Assembly: GCA_023055425.1 (NCBI GenBank) | Contig: JALGPY010000002.1 | Span: 117,440,088-117,504,087 of the forward strand | Length of the DNA stretch: 64,000 bases | Source of the DNA: Linanthus parryae | Lineage: Eukaryota; Streptophyta; Magnoliopsida; Ericales; Polemoniaceae | Reading direction: 5' to 3' | Part shown: positions 48,179 through 60,500 of the stretch, piece after piece | Layout: each line of letters opens with the position of its first letter | Numbering within the stretch: the first letter of the stretch is position 1 | Notes under the pieces: generated by a model | The model's database searches: none | Seen by the model: only the letters and a program-made list of their open reading frames with translations | Told to the model about the DNA's origin: nothing | Position numbers and translations under genes: made by a program

Positions 48179-49139
48179 GGCAAACAATTCATCGAATTCA
48201 TCACATTCCCTGCGAGCCGTCCTTGAGAAGGTCAAGCTTTCTGGAACAAATTTTCAAGATTGGTATAGGAACTTGAGAATCGTTCTCAAGCTGGAAAAGA
48301 AACTTTACACTCTAGTGTAGGAAGTTCCTGAGGGTCCAGAATATAATACTGCTGCAGCCATAAAGGCGCATCAAGAGATCGTTGACGATGCTAATGATGC
48401 GGCATGCCCTATGCTTTGCACCATGAACTCTGAGTTTCAGAAGCAAAATAAGAACATGGCAGCGTTTGATATGATCATTCACTTGAAGCATCTCTTCCAA
48501 GAGCAGGCAAGGGTTGAGCGGTATGAAGTTTCCAAGGCATTGTTCAAATGTCATCTGACAGAGGGAAACCCTTTGAGGCCTCACGTGCTCCATATGGTCG
48601 GATACTTGGAGAGCCTCACATGCCTAGGGTTTTCGATGGGCCAAGAGTTGGCCACTGATCTCATCTTGCAATCGTTGCTTGATAGTTATGGATAGTTCAT
48701 CATGAACTATAACATGAATGAGATCGTCAAGCCTCTGCCAGAATTACTCAATATGTTGAGGACAGCTGAACAAAGCATCAACAAGGGAAACGGTAAGACC
48801 ATATTGATGGTGAACAAAAGAAAGAGAAAAAGGTTTGCTTCTACCTCCAAGGGAAAAGCCAAGTCATTTGCTAAACCAAATGATGTTTCCCTTAAACCTG
48901 CCGGTGGCGTTGCCAAGGGCGTGAGTAATGGTGATTGTCACTACTGCAGTCAGCCTAAACACTGGAAGAGGAACTGCCCAACGTATCTGTGGGATAAAGG
49001 GCTTGAAATAGTAATTCCACCACCACCAGGTATTTTTGTTATAGATGTCAATTTAACTATCTCTTCATCTTGGTTATTGGATACTGGATATGGATCTCAC
49101 ATTTTTCGAAATGTGCAGGATCTAAAGAGAAGTAGATGA
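48179..49139 (+). pseudogene. gag: Copia gag-protease pseudogene
   Basis: It starts at the ATG at 48179 (MANNSSNSSHSL). Copia gag signatures are LSGTNFQDWYRNLRIVLK and KALFKCHLTEGNPLRPHV. In-frame stops occur at about 48318 (TAG) and 48694 (TAG). The zinc knuckle CHYCSQPKHWKRNC (CX2CX4HX4C) lies at about 48938-48979, and a protease start WLLDTGYGSHIF at about 49069. The frame ends at 49139 in a truncation. Confidence 0.7.
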
Positions 49140-49217
49140 TTGGCTAAAGGGGAGATTTTCCACTCCTGCCAGAGGTGGTTACATCAATTTCATTACATTT
49201 ACTGATGATTTCAGTTA

Positions 49218-49380
49218 GAGCTGTCAAAAACAGCTCAGCCCATTTGCCCGCCCATGCCCGCAACCTTTAAATGGGTTGCAACCCGCCCTTTTCAATAAAA
49301 GGGTTAGTATTGCCCAGCCCATTTGAACCCGCATTTAAATGGGCGGGCATGGGCGGGCTAACGAACCCGTTTAACCCGCA
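49218..49380. repeat. GC-rich inverted repeat, possible hAT-type MITE remnant
   Basis: A perfect 16-bp inverted repeat (gcccgcccatgcccgc at 49246-49261 and its complement at 49343-49358) flanks aaatgggttg-type sequence. The opening agctgtcaaaaacagctcag followed by gcccatttg resembles ends of some plant hAT-type MITEs. No target duplication was found. An (att)n run follows at about 49381-49400. Confidence 0.4.
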
Positions 49381-49400
49381 CTATTATTATTATTATTATT

Positions 49401-50199
49401 TGCAAATAATCACTATTATTTTTATTAACATGCTACTGTTTTATTCATTTTTAGTACTTTCACATTTTAATGAAAATTCTTATTAAATGATTAAGAAAGT
49501 TGTCCAAAAATCTATGCAAAATGCATGAGCATATGCATAATCTATTGGAGGTCAATTTTTTATCATATTCTTTAAATTTTGCATAACACTAAATTTTGCA
49601 TAGACTATGGGAGATGCTCTTACCTTGTTGATAGTTTACAAAATATTGGCTGACTATATATAGAGTTCAGAAGGCATAAGAAGAAGGAAACATGAAACTA
49701 TGTAAGTTTGTGAGAAACAAAATCGCTTGGTCGAGGAGATGGAGAAGAATAAGAAGAAAGATAGAAGGAAACATCTATTATAATTATTTAAACGGTGAAA
49801 TCAAAAAACTAATTGTTACTTAAACGATTTATTCTCTTTTCGCTTCCTTAAATAATACAGCGTGCCTTCCTCAAATTATCGGAGTAATTGACAATTTATT
49901 CTCTTATTGCATTTAATGTTGACAGTTTTTTGAAATATGTATGAATGCTGAACCAAATAGCATAACTCCTATAATGATAATTAAGGCATTAAAAGGTAGA
50001 ACTCCTAGGATGATAATTAAGAGATTAAAAGGTATGAGAGGGTTATTATAAGGTGTAAATTTAATATTCATGACGGTATAATAGGAAGTGCAAAAAAAGT
50101 AGAAAACGGAAAACACACAACCTTAAACCCTAAATCATCATCTTGAATTAGAGAAATCTATTTGCAGGGTTTCGGGGTCTTCAAACATGTCCCGAGAAA
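49401..50199. other. Intergenic region downstream of the glycosyltransferase gene
   Basis: AT-rich, no gene seen. It should hold the 3'UTR of the minus-strand glycosyltransferase gene near its right end. Confidence 0.5.
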
Positions 50200-51612
50200 T
50201 CACAGGTCAATTTTGTTAGGTAGTTGGCTTAAAGCTTGCACCAGACTCTCCAAATTTCTCCAGGAGCTCCCACCTGCCTTCACTGATTCTATGGCTTCAT
50301 CTCTAATTTCTTTTGCTCTCACCTTTTGGACATTTTCTCTATTTATTGATTCAAAAAGTGTCCGAGCCAACTCGGTAGGATCTAAAACTGTATCATCGCC
50401 TTCACACACCCGTAACGCCACAACCTTATCCTCAACTAACAACCTCGCATTGACAAACTGATCCGCTTCCATGGGCCAAGCGAATATCGTCACACCCGTC
50501 GTAATAGCCTCCAACACCGAGTTCCACCCACAGTGACTCAGAAATCCCGTCACAGCTCTATGGCCTAGTATAGACGCTTGGGGGGCCCAGCCTATTATTA
50601 CTTTACCCCGACCGGATACTCTGTCCTCGAATCCATTGAGTATGGATCCGCACCCGTTTTCTACTTCGTGGTCGGCCACGGGTTTCACCACCCAAATGAA
50701 TCTTATCATGCTCAACTCAAGGCCCCGTGCAAGGGCCTCCATTTGTTCCTTTTTTAGACGTTTTTGACTCCCAAAACAAACGTATAGGACGGAATCATCT
50801 GGACAACCATCGAGCCATACCAGAACCGGGTCACCACTAGGGTGATGTCCTGCAAAAGTCGGACTCATAGTTAAATTAAGTGGGCCCACAGCCCACACCC
50901 GGCCGTGAGTTGTATCTTTCCTCAAGTGATCCAAGTATTCACCTTCAATCGCTTCAGAAGTATTGAAAACCCCTCCCCAACTCAACATATTTGCAACCAT
51001 CCCGTCTTTGACGAACTGAGAGTCAGGATCTGACCCGAGCCTACGGAAGATGGAAGGAAAATGCTCAGCAGCAAAAGTAGGAGAACGCGGTAAACTAGTG
51101 AAATTTACCGCGGGTAAAGAACGGATGCCGTCGTTTTCATTTCGGTAGAGAAAATTAATCACAGAGGTCAAAAACGCACCGGAGGAGTAAAAACAGACCC
51201 TGGGAATGCCGAGTTCTTGGGCCAGGGTTAGCGTCCAGCCGAGGAAGAAATCAGAGAGGATGGCCACAGGGGGATTCGGGTGGGACTTGAACCACTGGAT
51301 AATCGGATCGTGAAGTTTACTGAGTGCGTTGATGATGGGGATGTTACCGGAGTTGCCCACTTCTCTGACGTTCTCGACGCCGGCTGGGAGGGATGGGTGG
51401 CCGGGGAAGGGGAGGACGAGCGTTTGGATTGATGGGTGGGTTGAGAGGAGAGGTTGGAGGCTTGGGAGATTTTTGGGGGTGACCAAAATGGTGAATTGCA
51501 GGCCACAGAGAGCTAACTGGTGAGTTAGGTCCAGCATAGGGAGCATGTGGCCTTGTGCTGGGTATGGGAATAGAAGAATGTGAACTGCTTCAGCTTCAAT
51601 TGGGTTAGCCAT
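50200..51612 (-). CDS. UDP-glycosyltransferase, family 1 (UGT89-like)
   Basis: This single-exon gene encodes 470 residues, the usual length for the family. It transfers a sugar from a UDP-sugar to a small molecule such as a flavonol or phenolic, in the cytosol. H22 in FPYPAQGHMLPMLDL is the expected catalytic base and D121 (ILSDFFLGW) the likely partner. The 44-residue PSPG box runs W342-Q385 (WAPQASILGHRAV ... WPMEADQ); Gln at its last position usually goes with UDP-glucose. The N-terminal half (HQLALCGLQFTILVTPKNLP, HPSIQTLVLPFPGHPSLPAG) is characteristic of the UGT89 group, which includes flavonol 7-O-rhamnosyl- and glucosyltransferases; the acceptor cannot be told. The start is the first ATG and nothing in the frame is broken. 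Confidence 0.93.
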   Translation of the reverse strand: MANPIEAEAVHILLFPYPAQGHMLPMLDLTHQLALCGLQFTILVTPKNLPSLQPLLSTHPSIQTLVLPFPGHPSLPAGVENVREVGNSGNIPIINALSKLHDPIIQWFKSHPNPPVAILSDFFLGWTLTLAQELGIPRVCFYSSGAFLTSVINFLYRNENDGIRSLPAVNFTSLPRSPTFAAEHFPSIFRRLGSDPDSQFVKDGMVANMLSWGGVFNTSEAIEGEYLDHLRKDTTHGRVWAVGPLNLTMSPTFAGHHPSGDPVLVWLDGCPDDSVLYVCFGSQKRLKKEQMEALARGLELSMIRFIWVVKPVADHEVENGCGSILNGFEDRVSGRGKVIIGWAPQASILGHRAVTGFLSHCGWNSVLEAITTGVTIFAWPMEADQFVNARLLVEDKVVALRVCEGDDTVLDPTELARTLFESINRENVQKVRAKEIRDEAIESVKAGGSSWRNLESLVQALSQLPNKIDL

Positions 51613-52867
51613 GGTGATTGAATTTTAGAGAAGGAAACCAAAAAAAATGAAGTCTAAAGCACAGAGTCTAAGAGTAGTTGGTTTGAACGACAGAGAAGCA
51701 ACGTGAGTAACGTGCCCACACCGCAATAATTGGTGGTAGGTGGGTGTTGCTACAGAAGGGAACCAAACCACCCCATAATTTTTCTTTGGTCTTTGCAGTT
51801 TAGCTTTAACAATTTTGGCCGCTATCCTTTCCTACACTAAGATTCAAACACACTACCTTTGTGAACCACGACTCTACTTACCGCTGGTCTGAAACACCTC
51901 AAGTATTAAATACAACAATTTTAACCACCTATAGGAAATTACAAAAGATCTCTAAATCACGAGTATGCATGATATTTTTCGGTAATTTTGTTATGTCGAC
52001 CTTAGTCATCAAAACCCTCTGGAAAGGGTGTCGCTGATGCTCTCAAAACACGCTCCAGCACTTTTAAACTGCACTATGAAGACGCTTCGTTTTCAAAAAC
52101 AAATTACTAATTTATGGACTTTATTGCAAAATTAGCCCCGATTTAATACTTATCAAATTCAACTATTTAAACAGAATTTTCTGTGAAAGGTCTAGCACTT
52201 TTGATGAATTTAGACTTACAACTCATTCAATAAAGAGAATTATGATGTGTAAACCACCCATCATACAGTGAGTAATTTTTTTCTAATGAAATTTTGGAGT
52301 TGTACAAGTATGGAATCAGAAGATCTAATTTGTTACAACGATAAGGGGGTTTTTTTACTATATGTATTTGCAATTTAAGTTTTGTTTCATATACTCTGGT
52401 CCAGGTTAGATATGTTTTTTATTGTTGATTCAATAGATCTTTATCTCCCTTCAGCTCTAGAACTTCTACATGATTGTTTACCTTTGTCTAAGTCAACCAG
52501 TTCTTGGACACAATTATTCACGTTAAATTGATTTATTGGTCTAGTTACTTGTATGAAAATCATGTTTAATTATTGTAAGTGTTAACTGTCTTAATTGTAT
52601 ATGTTGTCATCTCTTGCTACATGATTTGAATTAATTGTGGTCTAGTATTAGTTTATGTACACAATTTATTCATGTTAAATTGGTTTATTAGTCTAGGTAC
52701 TTATATGAAAATCATGTTAATTCTTGTCAGTGTTAACTGTCTTAACTGTACATGCTATCTTTTGCTACCTGACTTGAATTCTCATGTTCATTGTATTCTT
52801 GTTCCCCATACACAGTTTAAAACAACTCGGTGATTAATTTCCAATATTGGTATGAGAGTTGTTTGAA
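51613..52867. other. Upstream region of the glycosyltransferase gene and intergenic DNA
   Basis: The gene's promoter should lie in the first few hundred bases right of 51612; no element is called. A diverged tandem duplication of about 140 bp with a period of about 150 bp is at 52508-52640 and 52659-52790 (shared tgttaactgtctta and tatgaaaatcatgtt). Confidence 0.5.
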
Positions 52868-53100
52868 GTACTTCCTCAGTTTCAAAGGGATCTTCTCAAA
52901 CGACTAAAAGACTGAATATTGTGTTTCAGTTTGGGGATTGATTCTTACAAATCAGAAAATGATTCTTGCAAAGCCACTAACATTATTTATGCATCTAATG
53001 ACCAATAAAATTGCACAAATGATTTTAGCGGCTTTGTAAGAATCATTTTCTGTTTTGTAAGAATCATTACCCTTGAGTTTTAGAGGTGAACAATCTGTTA
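52868..53100. mobile_element. Foldback MITE-like element
   Basis: Arms of about 40 bp at 52939-52979 and 53028-53066 are near-perfect inverted repeats (gattcttacaaatcagaaaa against ttttctgttttgtaagaatc), with a 48-bp loop. The left flank tacttcctcagtttcaaagg recalls Stowaway/mariner-type ends. Exact ends and target site were not settled. Confidence 0.5.
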
Positions 53101-54538
53101 TTCACATCATGATTTGTTTTTCCCATTCATAACTTTAACCAACTCAGTGTAAACACCATAATTGGTATGACAGTTCCATCAACTATGCTACTGCAGTTTT
53201 TTACTTCACCAGATTATGTTCTTCTTGAATTTCTTAATGTTCTTCATAATTTTGGTAATGCTTGTTGTTCATGAAATGTTTGTAACGTTCATTTCTATAT
53301 GAGGTTGATCTGATCCCAGGTTTGAACATGCATGGGTTAAGGCAGGCATACGTTCTTGCTCCTCTTGCATTTTCACAACTCAATGATGACATTGGTACTC
53401 AATAATCTGAGAGTTGTTTTTCATACACAATTATTCTTGGTACTTGCAGAGTATTTGATGATGAATGATGGAACTGAATGTACATGCTGATGGAGATGTA
53501 CCTAAAAGTTGACTAATTGTCATTTGATCATCTGTTAAAATATCACGTACATGTCTAGCTTCAACTTAGGTTTCTTGTTTCCTGTATTCTTTGACTTCTC
53601 ATTTATCTTAGGATTCTTGTTTCCTGTAGATTCATGTATTATTTGACTTCACATTTATCCAAATACCAATAGCATTGCATCCCCATGTTCTTGCAATCAA
53701 TGATGATTGCTGATACTGTTCTCCTATTGACACCCCTTTCGATTTGTGAATTACCATCCCACTGCTGTTTTGGAGCAAGAAATCCTTAATTTCATCTCTT
53801 TTTCCACAATTTATAGTTTTTGTTGTTTGTTGTCCCATTTGTGTTGGTGATGGTGGGATCTGGAGCTGCTGCTGTAGTTGGTGATTTAGGAGTTGCAGAT
53901 GATGTTGCCGTTGATGATGATTTAATCTACAATCTTTTTGCTTCGCCAGACTATGTTCTTCATATTTGCCATAGTGTTCTTCCTAAAATTTGTTTGTGAA
54001 ACGCTTGCAAGACTTATTAAAATAGGGTATTTCATCCGAGCCATCTGACCTAAGATTTGGCTCCTAGCTTCAAAATTTTGATGTCAATGTAATTTTAAAA
54101 AATATTGTAAAGTTTTGGCTTTTAATCTTGAGGCTCCCTCTCAAATTTGTTGATTACTTTTTCAGTAAATGGTTATATGTTTCAGGCGCAAAGTTGTCTT
54201 TGCACAAGTTATTAAAACCTGTGCAAAATTCAACTGGAACGTTTCTGTGAAACAAAGGAAGTAATATGTATCCAAGAATGGACATGTAACATCAATGATT
54301 TTAGAGCCCGAATAAATGTTCTCTAATTGCCAAAGCTGACACTCCTAGTGCCATACCATGGCAAACATAAAAACAGCCACAATATATACAAATATCGCGA
54401 CAAATGAGTTTAAACTGGGCATTGTCCCAAATACTAATACCACCCTAGATCGTTTCATCATTTGGGCATTATGAAAAACAGAGAGGATAAACAACTTTAA
54501 GCAAATAAAATTCAGTCAACAGCCATCTATAGAGCATT
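53101..54538. other. Intergenic region, no gene seen
   Basis: AT-rich sequence without a supported coding region. A tail such as tgaaacaaaggaagtaata near 54250 resembles another Stowaway-type end. The 3'UTR of the cystathionine beta-lyase gene should occupy the right end. Confidence 0.4.
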
Positions 54539-57500
54539 CTAGATGATAGGCCCAGTTTTTAGTGCATTGTCTAAATCGGCAATCAGATCATCTACATCTT
54601 CGATTCCGACAGAAATACGAACCAGATCCTCAGTCAAACCTCTGGCTTCTCGCACTGAAGAAGGTATGGCAGCATGGGACATGAAACACGGCATGCTTAT
54701 GAGAGACTTGACACTACCTGTCATTTCGACGTGTGTTATGGTTAGTGAAAGCAACTATGAAATTAGAAAACAAGACTACAAGTGAAGGAGCAGTACCATG
54801 TATAAAGTTTTCTCGATATTACATTTTTTTGATAAACAAAAAGAACCAGAAGCGATTTAGGATCCACTAATGCCACAACTTCTAAAAGATTAGTATGTGT
54901 TGCCCTGAGGGACTTGATGCGAATGACTTATTACGTGGAGTGTCAGTTATAGGATGAAGATACGTAGATTATGCTAATACTTCAGAGAGAGTATCAATTA
55001 CCAAAACTGACAGTTATGCTAAAATATTTCGTAGCCTCGACAATGTGCTTAGATAGTGCAAGTGACCCTGTCAGAAAACTAAGCACGGACCCTGCACCCT
55101 TGGCCTGGAAAAGAAAAACATCAATTTACTTGGAGGATTATGAAAGGCCGCTTGATAGTTTTGTAACATAAACTACTACAATCTTTTGTCACTCTTGCCT
55201 GAGAATAGTGCAAAGCATGTCCCGGATGGTTAGCAAGACCAGCATAATTAACTTGCTTCACTTTGGGATGCAAGGAGAGAAACTCAGCAATTTTTTGTGC
55301 GTTCTCCTGCCAAGATAATATTTCAAAGAAGGATAACAACAAGATTATCAAATTGTAAGACTCGTTCAACATAACTCGGATATTGTATAAACAGCTTTAG
55401 ACCATTCACAGGGTAACTTGAGACTTCCTTTGGACTAAATATATAGCACAAAGAAACAATAAAAATGGATCTCATAAGATATATAGTGCAGAGAGGTGAC
55501 TTTAGGGTTAACTTGTTACGTATCTTTTTAGCTATAATCTATGTTGCACTGAAACGGAGAAGGAGACGACATGCGGACGCAAACTTGCTGCTTTTGAAAA
55601 AACGTAAAAACACAGATACGCAGTACATGTCTTTTTCTATTAGCATGAAAAGAAACACCGTAAACAAAGAAACAAAGTAGTGACTATTGTCACTCCTAAA
55701 TATGTCTTTCACCACCAACTGGGTAAGATCATTGGGAAGAGTCTCCAAAGGATACATGTGTGTGCGTGTACATACTACATACGTATAATCATAGGTTGTT
55801 GTCATGTACAAGCTCCATTCAGCTATGGACCTACGGTTAGTGGAAATAAGATCGTTCGTTTTTACATCAAGGCGCCAGTTTTTAAAATATCTAAAGAGCC
55901 CCCGAGAATTTATTTTTCCCGGACGTCTCCAAACGTATTCCGGAAAGGGAGGCCAGTGTCACTGGCATCTTTCCAGCCGTTTCAGAACATTTTTAATTTA
56001 TTTATTACCAAAATTCCCCATGCCATTTTGGAGACGTTTGCAGGAGTGTCGTCCCAGTTTCCGAAATGCAAACGACTACCCCATCCACTTCAAGTGAAAA
56101 TACTGTCACTGGAAGTGCGGGCAAATCAGGTAAATTTTTCCTGGAAAGGTATTGGAGGAGTTTACCAACAAGTCCGAATCTATCTAGTAAGACGGGCTGA
56201 GAAGGCCCAAGACTCGGGCATAATTTGAGGATCATTTCACGTAGACTGTGGAGGGAGTGCAACTTTTAACTGATAATATACTTGGTAAAATTATCAGACA
56301 AAAGACTGAAAGCAGCACCTGTTGCTTCTCGACCCGCAAGGGCATGGTCTTTATGCCCCGTAAGCAAACCCAACAATCGAATGGAGCGAGCCCAGATCCT
56401 TCTGCGTTTTGCAAGAAATACAATTCCTTTGCCAATCTGACAAATGTAGATGAAACAGTATTAAAGCTCTTCAGTCATAGGAAATGGCATAAAGCTAATG
56501 TAAAATTAAGGGTAATTTGTATCAAGGACAGTAGCTAGATGGAAAAGGAATTTCGAGTAACAAATATGCACACTACAGATCTAGAGTTTCGAACGTATGA
56601 AATAGTCTCCGCTAGTTTCGTGTCAGAAAACCCCGCGAAATGACTACAATATGTCTGGCCCTCATCCAGGGTTTAGTGACCTATGCTACCAAAAACGTTT
56701 AACTAGTAGCGTTTTCGATCCGGGGTCGTTCGTACGAGGTACGTTTCCCATCCATATCGCATAAACAATCGACCAGCAAGGTATAGAGAGCAAGGCAACA
56801 AGACTTGCCTGTTTATCATCCCAACTCATCGTCACCATGAAGACTCATCTCCTTCGTTGTCTTCTCCGACGCCGCGACTTGGGTCTGATTTTTCTTACCA
56901 TCATGTTTTTCTCCGGAGGCTAGTTTTCTTAGAGTGCTATACAACTTACAACAGGTATAGGTGTGATTATTACTATTATTATATCACTTATTAATACAGT
57001 ATATTTTACATATTAAAGATGAGTGTGTTAGGAAAGTACACTGCTGGCTAAGCAGTAAATAAAATCAATAATTATAAAATTTAATTTATTTTAAAGGAAA
57101 AACCATCTGTTAGAGAGTCCTCTATTATATTTTACCTAGGAATAACTATTTCATTATTAATTTTCATTGGTTAAATTTGCAAAAAGGTATGTGATGATTA
57201 TGGGTTCTGGGACTGCAAGTATAGAACTACTTAAATAGATAATATGGGAATTTTTAGGTAGTGCAAATCGTTCCAAATTTGTGTTCCTCGTTCCTAGCAA
57301 TCATATTTCGTACCGGACAACAATTTGGAGACGCCTGCCCTGAGCGTACCCTGTACCAGGACCTATCGCGAGCCCCATTCACGTTCCCGTTCCACGTACC
57401 CCAGCGTTCTGCGTTTCTGGTAACATAGTTAATGACAAGGCAGGGGTTCACTGACTTATTCATAATGCTTCAAACTCTCATATCTCCCTCTGAAGTGAAA

Positions 57501-60500
57501 GGCTGAAAAGGGTTGCCATATAGCACAGGATTGAACAGACAACAAAGCAGCAGCAATCCGTCCCTTCGCGATCAACCTCTCAACTGTTACCCAACGGTTG
57601 AACAGTGTGTTCAGCCACAAAGTAACTTGCAAGTACTAGAAGTTTTCAGTGGAGTACTACAAAAAGTTGCATACCCTTTCAGTTTACTCCCTTCCACACC
57701 CTTTTTCTACTACTTACTTTCTAACTTCCTTAGAAAAAGTATCACGTCTTACACAGGTTATTTTTGTATATCTACCAAGTCAAAAACACCACAAAAACTC
57801 CATGAAAAGTCAAAAAGACTGTTGCTTTTGGCCAGAGGGAGTATGATTGTGTATTGTCAGTTGAGTCCGATCTTTACATGTTTTGTTGCTATTTTATCAA
57901 TTTGATGTTCCAGAGTATGACATTACTTCACAATCGCATCAGCAATAATTCTGCACAGTTGAATAATTATTCATGCAATCAGATGAAAGGTAGTGAAGAA
58001 GCAAAAGATGCTAACATGTTATTCAAAGATCTAGTTAGCATGTCGGTACCAAAACCATTTGACAATGGTCGGGAAAACAACTGCAACCACAGAAGAGGTG
58101 TGTAAATTCAGGAACTTCCTGAACAGACATAAAAATCCACATAATGAGGTTTTATCTGTTTGTCCTTCAATTTTAATATTTGCTATCCATCTGATCATCT
58201 GCCTTTTACAACCTAAAATACGCATCGTCTTCAGACATAAGTCATAAGTACTCATAAGATCAGTTTGACTTTTGAACGCCTACATTCTTTATATGCCTAA
58301 CATGCTATTTTGACCTATGAACGAAATCTATCGACCTTATCTAACCACTCAGACAAAGACAACAAATAATCAGTATGACGCTATAGTGAGTAATCAGTGG
58401 TAAAATGAACAAAGATTCCAACCTCTCTCCTTTTACAGCAAGTACACCTGCCATGATATCACTGTGCCCAGCTATGAATTTAGTAGCTGAGTGCATTACA
58501 ATATCTACAAGATGGGAGGAAAAAATTAATATCAAGAAAAATTAAGGGTACCCCTGAAATTTAAAATGTTACAGCTTCAGAACTCAACCAAAATACCTGC
58601 ACCGATCTCCAAGGGTTGAGACAATACAGGAGACATGATGCTGTTATCTACCAAAACTAAAGCACCTTGAGCATGAGCTAAGTCCGCTATTTTCTGGAAA
58701 TATATTGACATGGAAACATGTAAGGGCAAAAAACACCTTCTCATCATTATGTGAGTATAGAATATTGGGAAACATCTGGAAATACATAAAACCTATAACT
58801 ATCATAAAGACATTCCTTTCCCATGTAAGCTCAAATGAAGTGCCCATTGCTCTGATGAAAATATTTATTTTAAAATTTGAGAAATAGAAAGAGCCACAAA
58901 CATAAGCATAAGGAAGTCACAGATTACGAACTTAAACATGGGTCAATTACTACTATGTCTGCAGCTAGACATATGTTTGCACTATACAACATGCCTTCAC
59001 CAAAATGCCATATAAATTTCGATAAAACTAACAGTACGAAGTGCTTGTTTATTTTTGCGGCTCTTTACTGCAAGCAGTCGCCCGTATATGAAAATAACTA
59101 GTATGATAACTAGGGTATACACAAACTTTTGGATCTAAAGCAGTAAAATTGTAGAAAGCCATTATATGATTAGTGGTATCTGTGTTCACTGAAGTCCGAA
59201 GTCCTTGCAGATGCACAACATCACACATCAACCACGTAATTGCACATTTTGAAGTCAATATATACCTATCAATATCTTTTAGTTCAATCTTTTTGTTACG
59301 TAGGGAAGCAACAAACTACGATCAACTTTCTATCATGTTGAGTCTTACACGAATATCTGAAATCTGTTGACGTGGGTTCGTTGGAGTCTCCAACCATACA
59401 AGCTTTGTCTGGGGACCAATTGCTGATGCTACCTGATTCAAATCAGTGGTATTCACACGTCTGCACATAAGCAAGATAAAAAGTAAGTCTCACTTTGCAC
59501 AGAATTAGATTACATAATAATCTCCAACTCTGGTTCTCTCAATTATTAGTTAAGAAGAAGATGGCACTAACTTAACCACAATTCCTTTGTTCGGGATCAC
59601 TTTTGACAGCAGACGATCAGAGCCACCATAAATATCATCTCCAGCAACAATTTCCTCACCTGACATAATACAGTCAGGTGAAGTAACATTTTATTTTGTA
59701 TGCCAAGACAAAAAAATAAAGAAATAAAACCACGCCCCATCCAAGCAAAACCCTACAAAAAGAAATGACAATATTTTCCCTAAGTGATGAAAATGAAACA
59801 AGAACATACATTGTGAGAATCATTGCCGATTACCACAAATAAAGTGTGAACTTTGTATTAACTGGCAGTCGAACAACATAACTTAGCTACTTCCTCCGTC
59901 CCAGTTAACATTTCATGCTGGATTTTTGCACATCTTTAGGAAGGTAATTTGACTCGTAAAATGATAAAAATCATGCTTGCATTAAAATGTTAAATTGACA
60001 AGTAAAATGAGACAAAAATCTCTTATTTTTTAATTTCCCAATAAGGATAGGAAATCAAGACAGGAAAATGAAAACACTGTGTACCTCTCCCACCCCCTCC
60101 CAACAATTACACTTCACGGTATGCAATCGGGCATTCATGCTCTGACAAAGTACTGATTGAAACTCAATTGATCTCTTCTTTCAGGGTACATGACTTGAAA
60201 AGAAGGCAAAAACACATTTTATCCCCTTTATGTTTCGTTATGTTTCCTATAGGTACCAAAATGGACCTTCATGTTTAAAGCGTAACAATCCTTCTGAGTT
60301 TGTAACAATTAGGAACTGCCATCTATTTCTGTAAGTTCACGAGACGTGACACGAGGAGAAACAAACTAAAAAAGAAAATTAGCAAGGTAAAAGAACAAAT
60401 ACAAAATATAAGGAACTCCCCCAACTCACTTTTCTGATCCTTTTGTCATGGTGATTGTCACAATACTAGTTGAATCAAAAAGTGGATTGACTGATTTACA

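Larger units (their letters stand above)
45104..49217 (+). mobile_element. Truncated Ty1/copia element inserted in the SIRE-like element
   Basis: It has a 5' LTR (45104-46535), a degenerate primer binding site (ttgtttcagagcca, 46537-46550), a 1.6-kb leader and a gag-protease remnant (48179-49139). A last 40 bp or so reads INFITFTDDFS, a piece of integrase, so a large internal deletion joined protease to integrase. No 3' LTR is found. The LTR start (tgttgtaatagatgcccta) recalls Angela/BARE-type LTRs. Confidence 0.65.
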
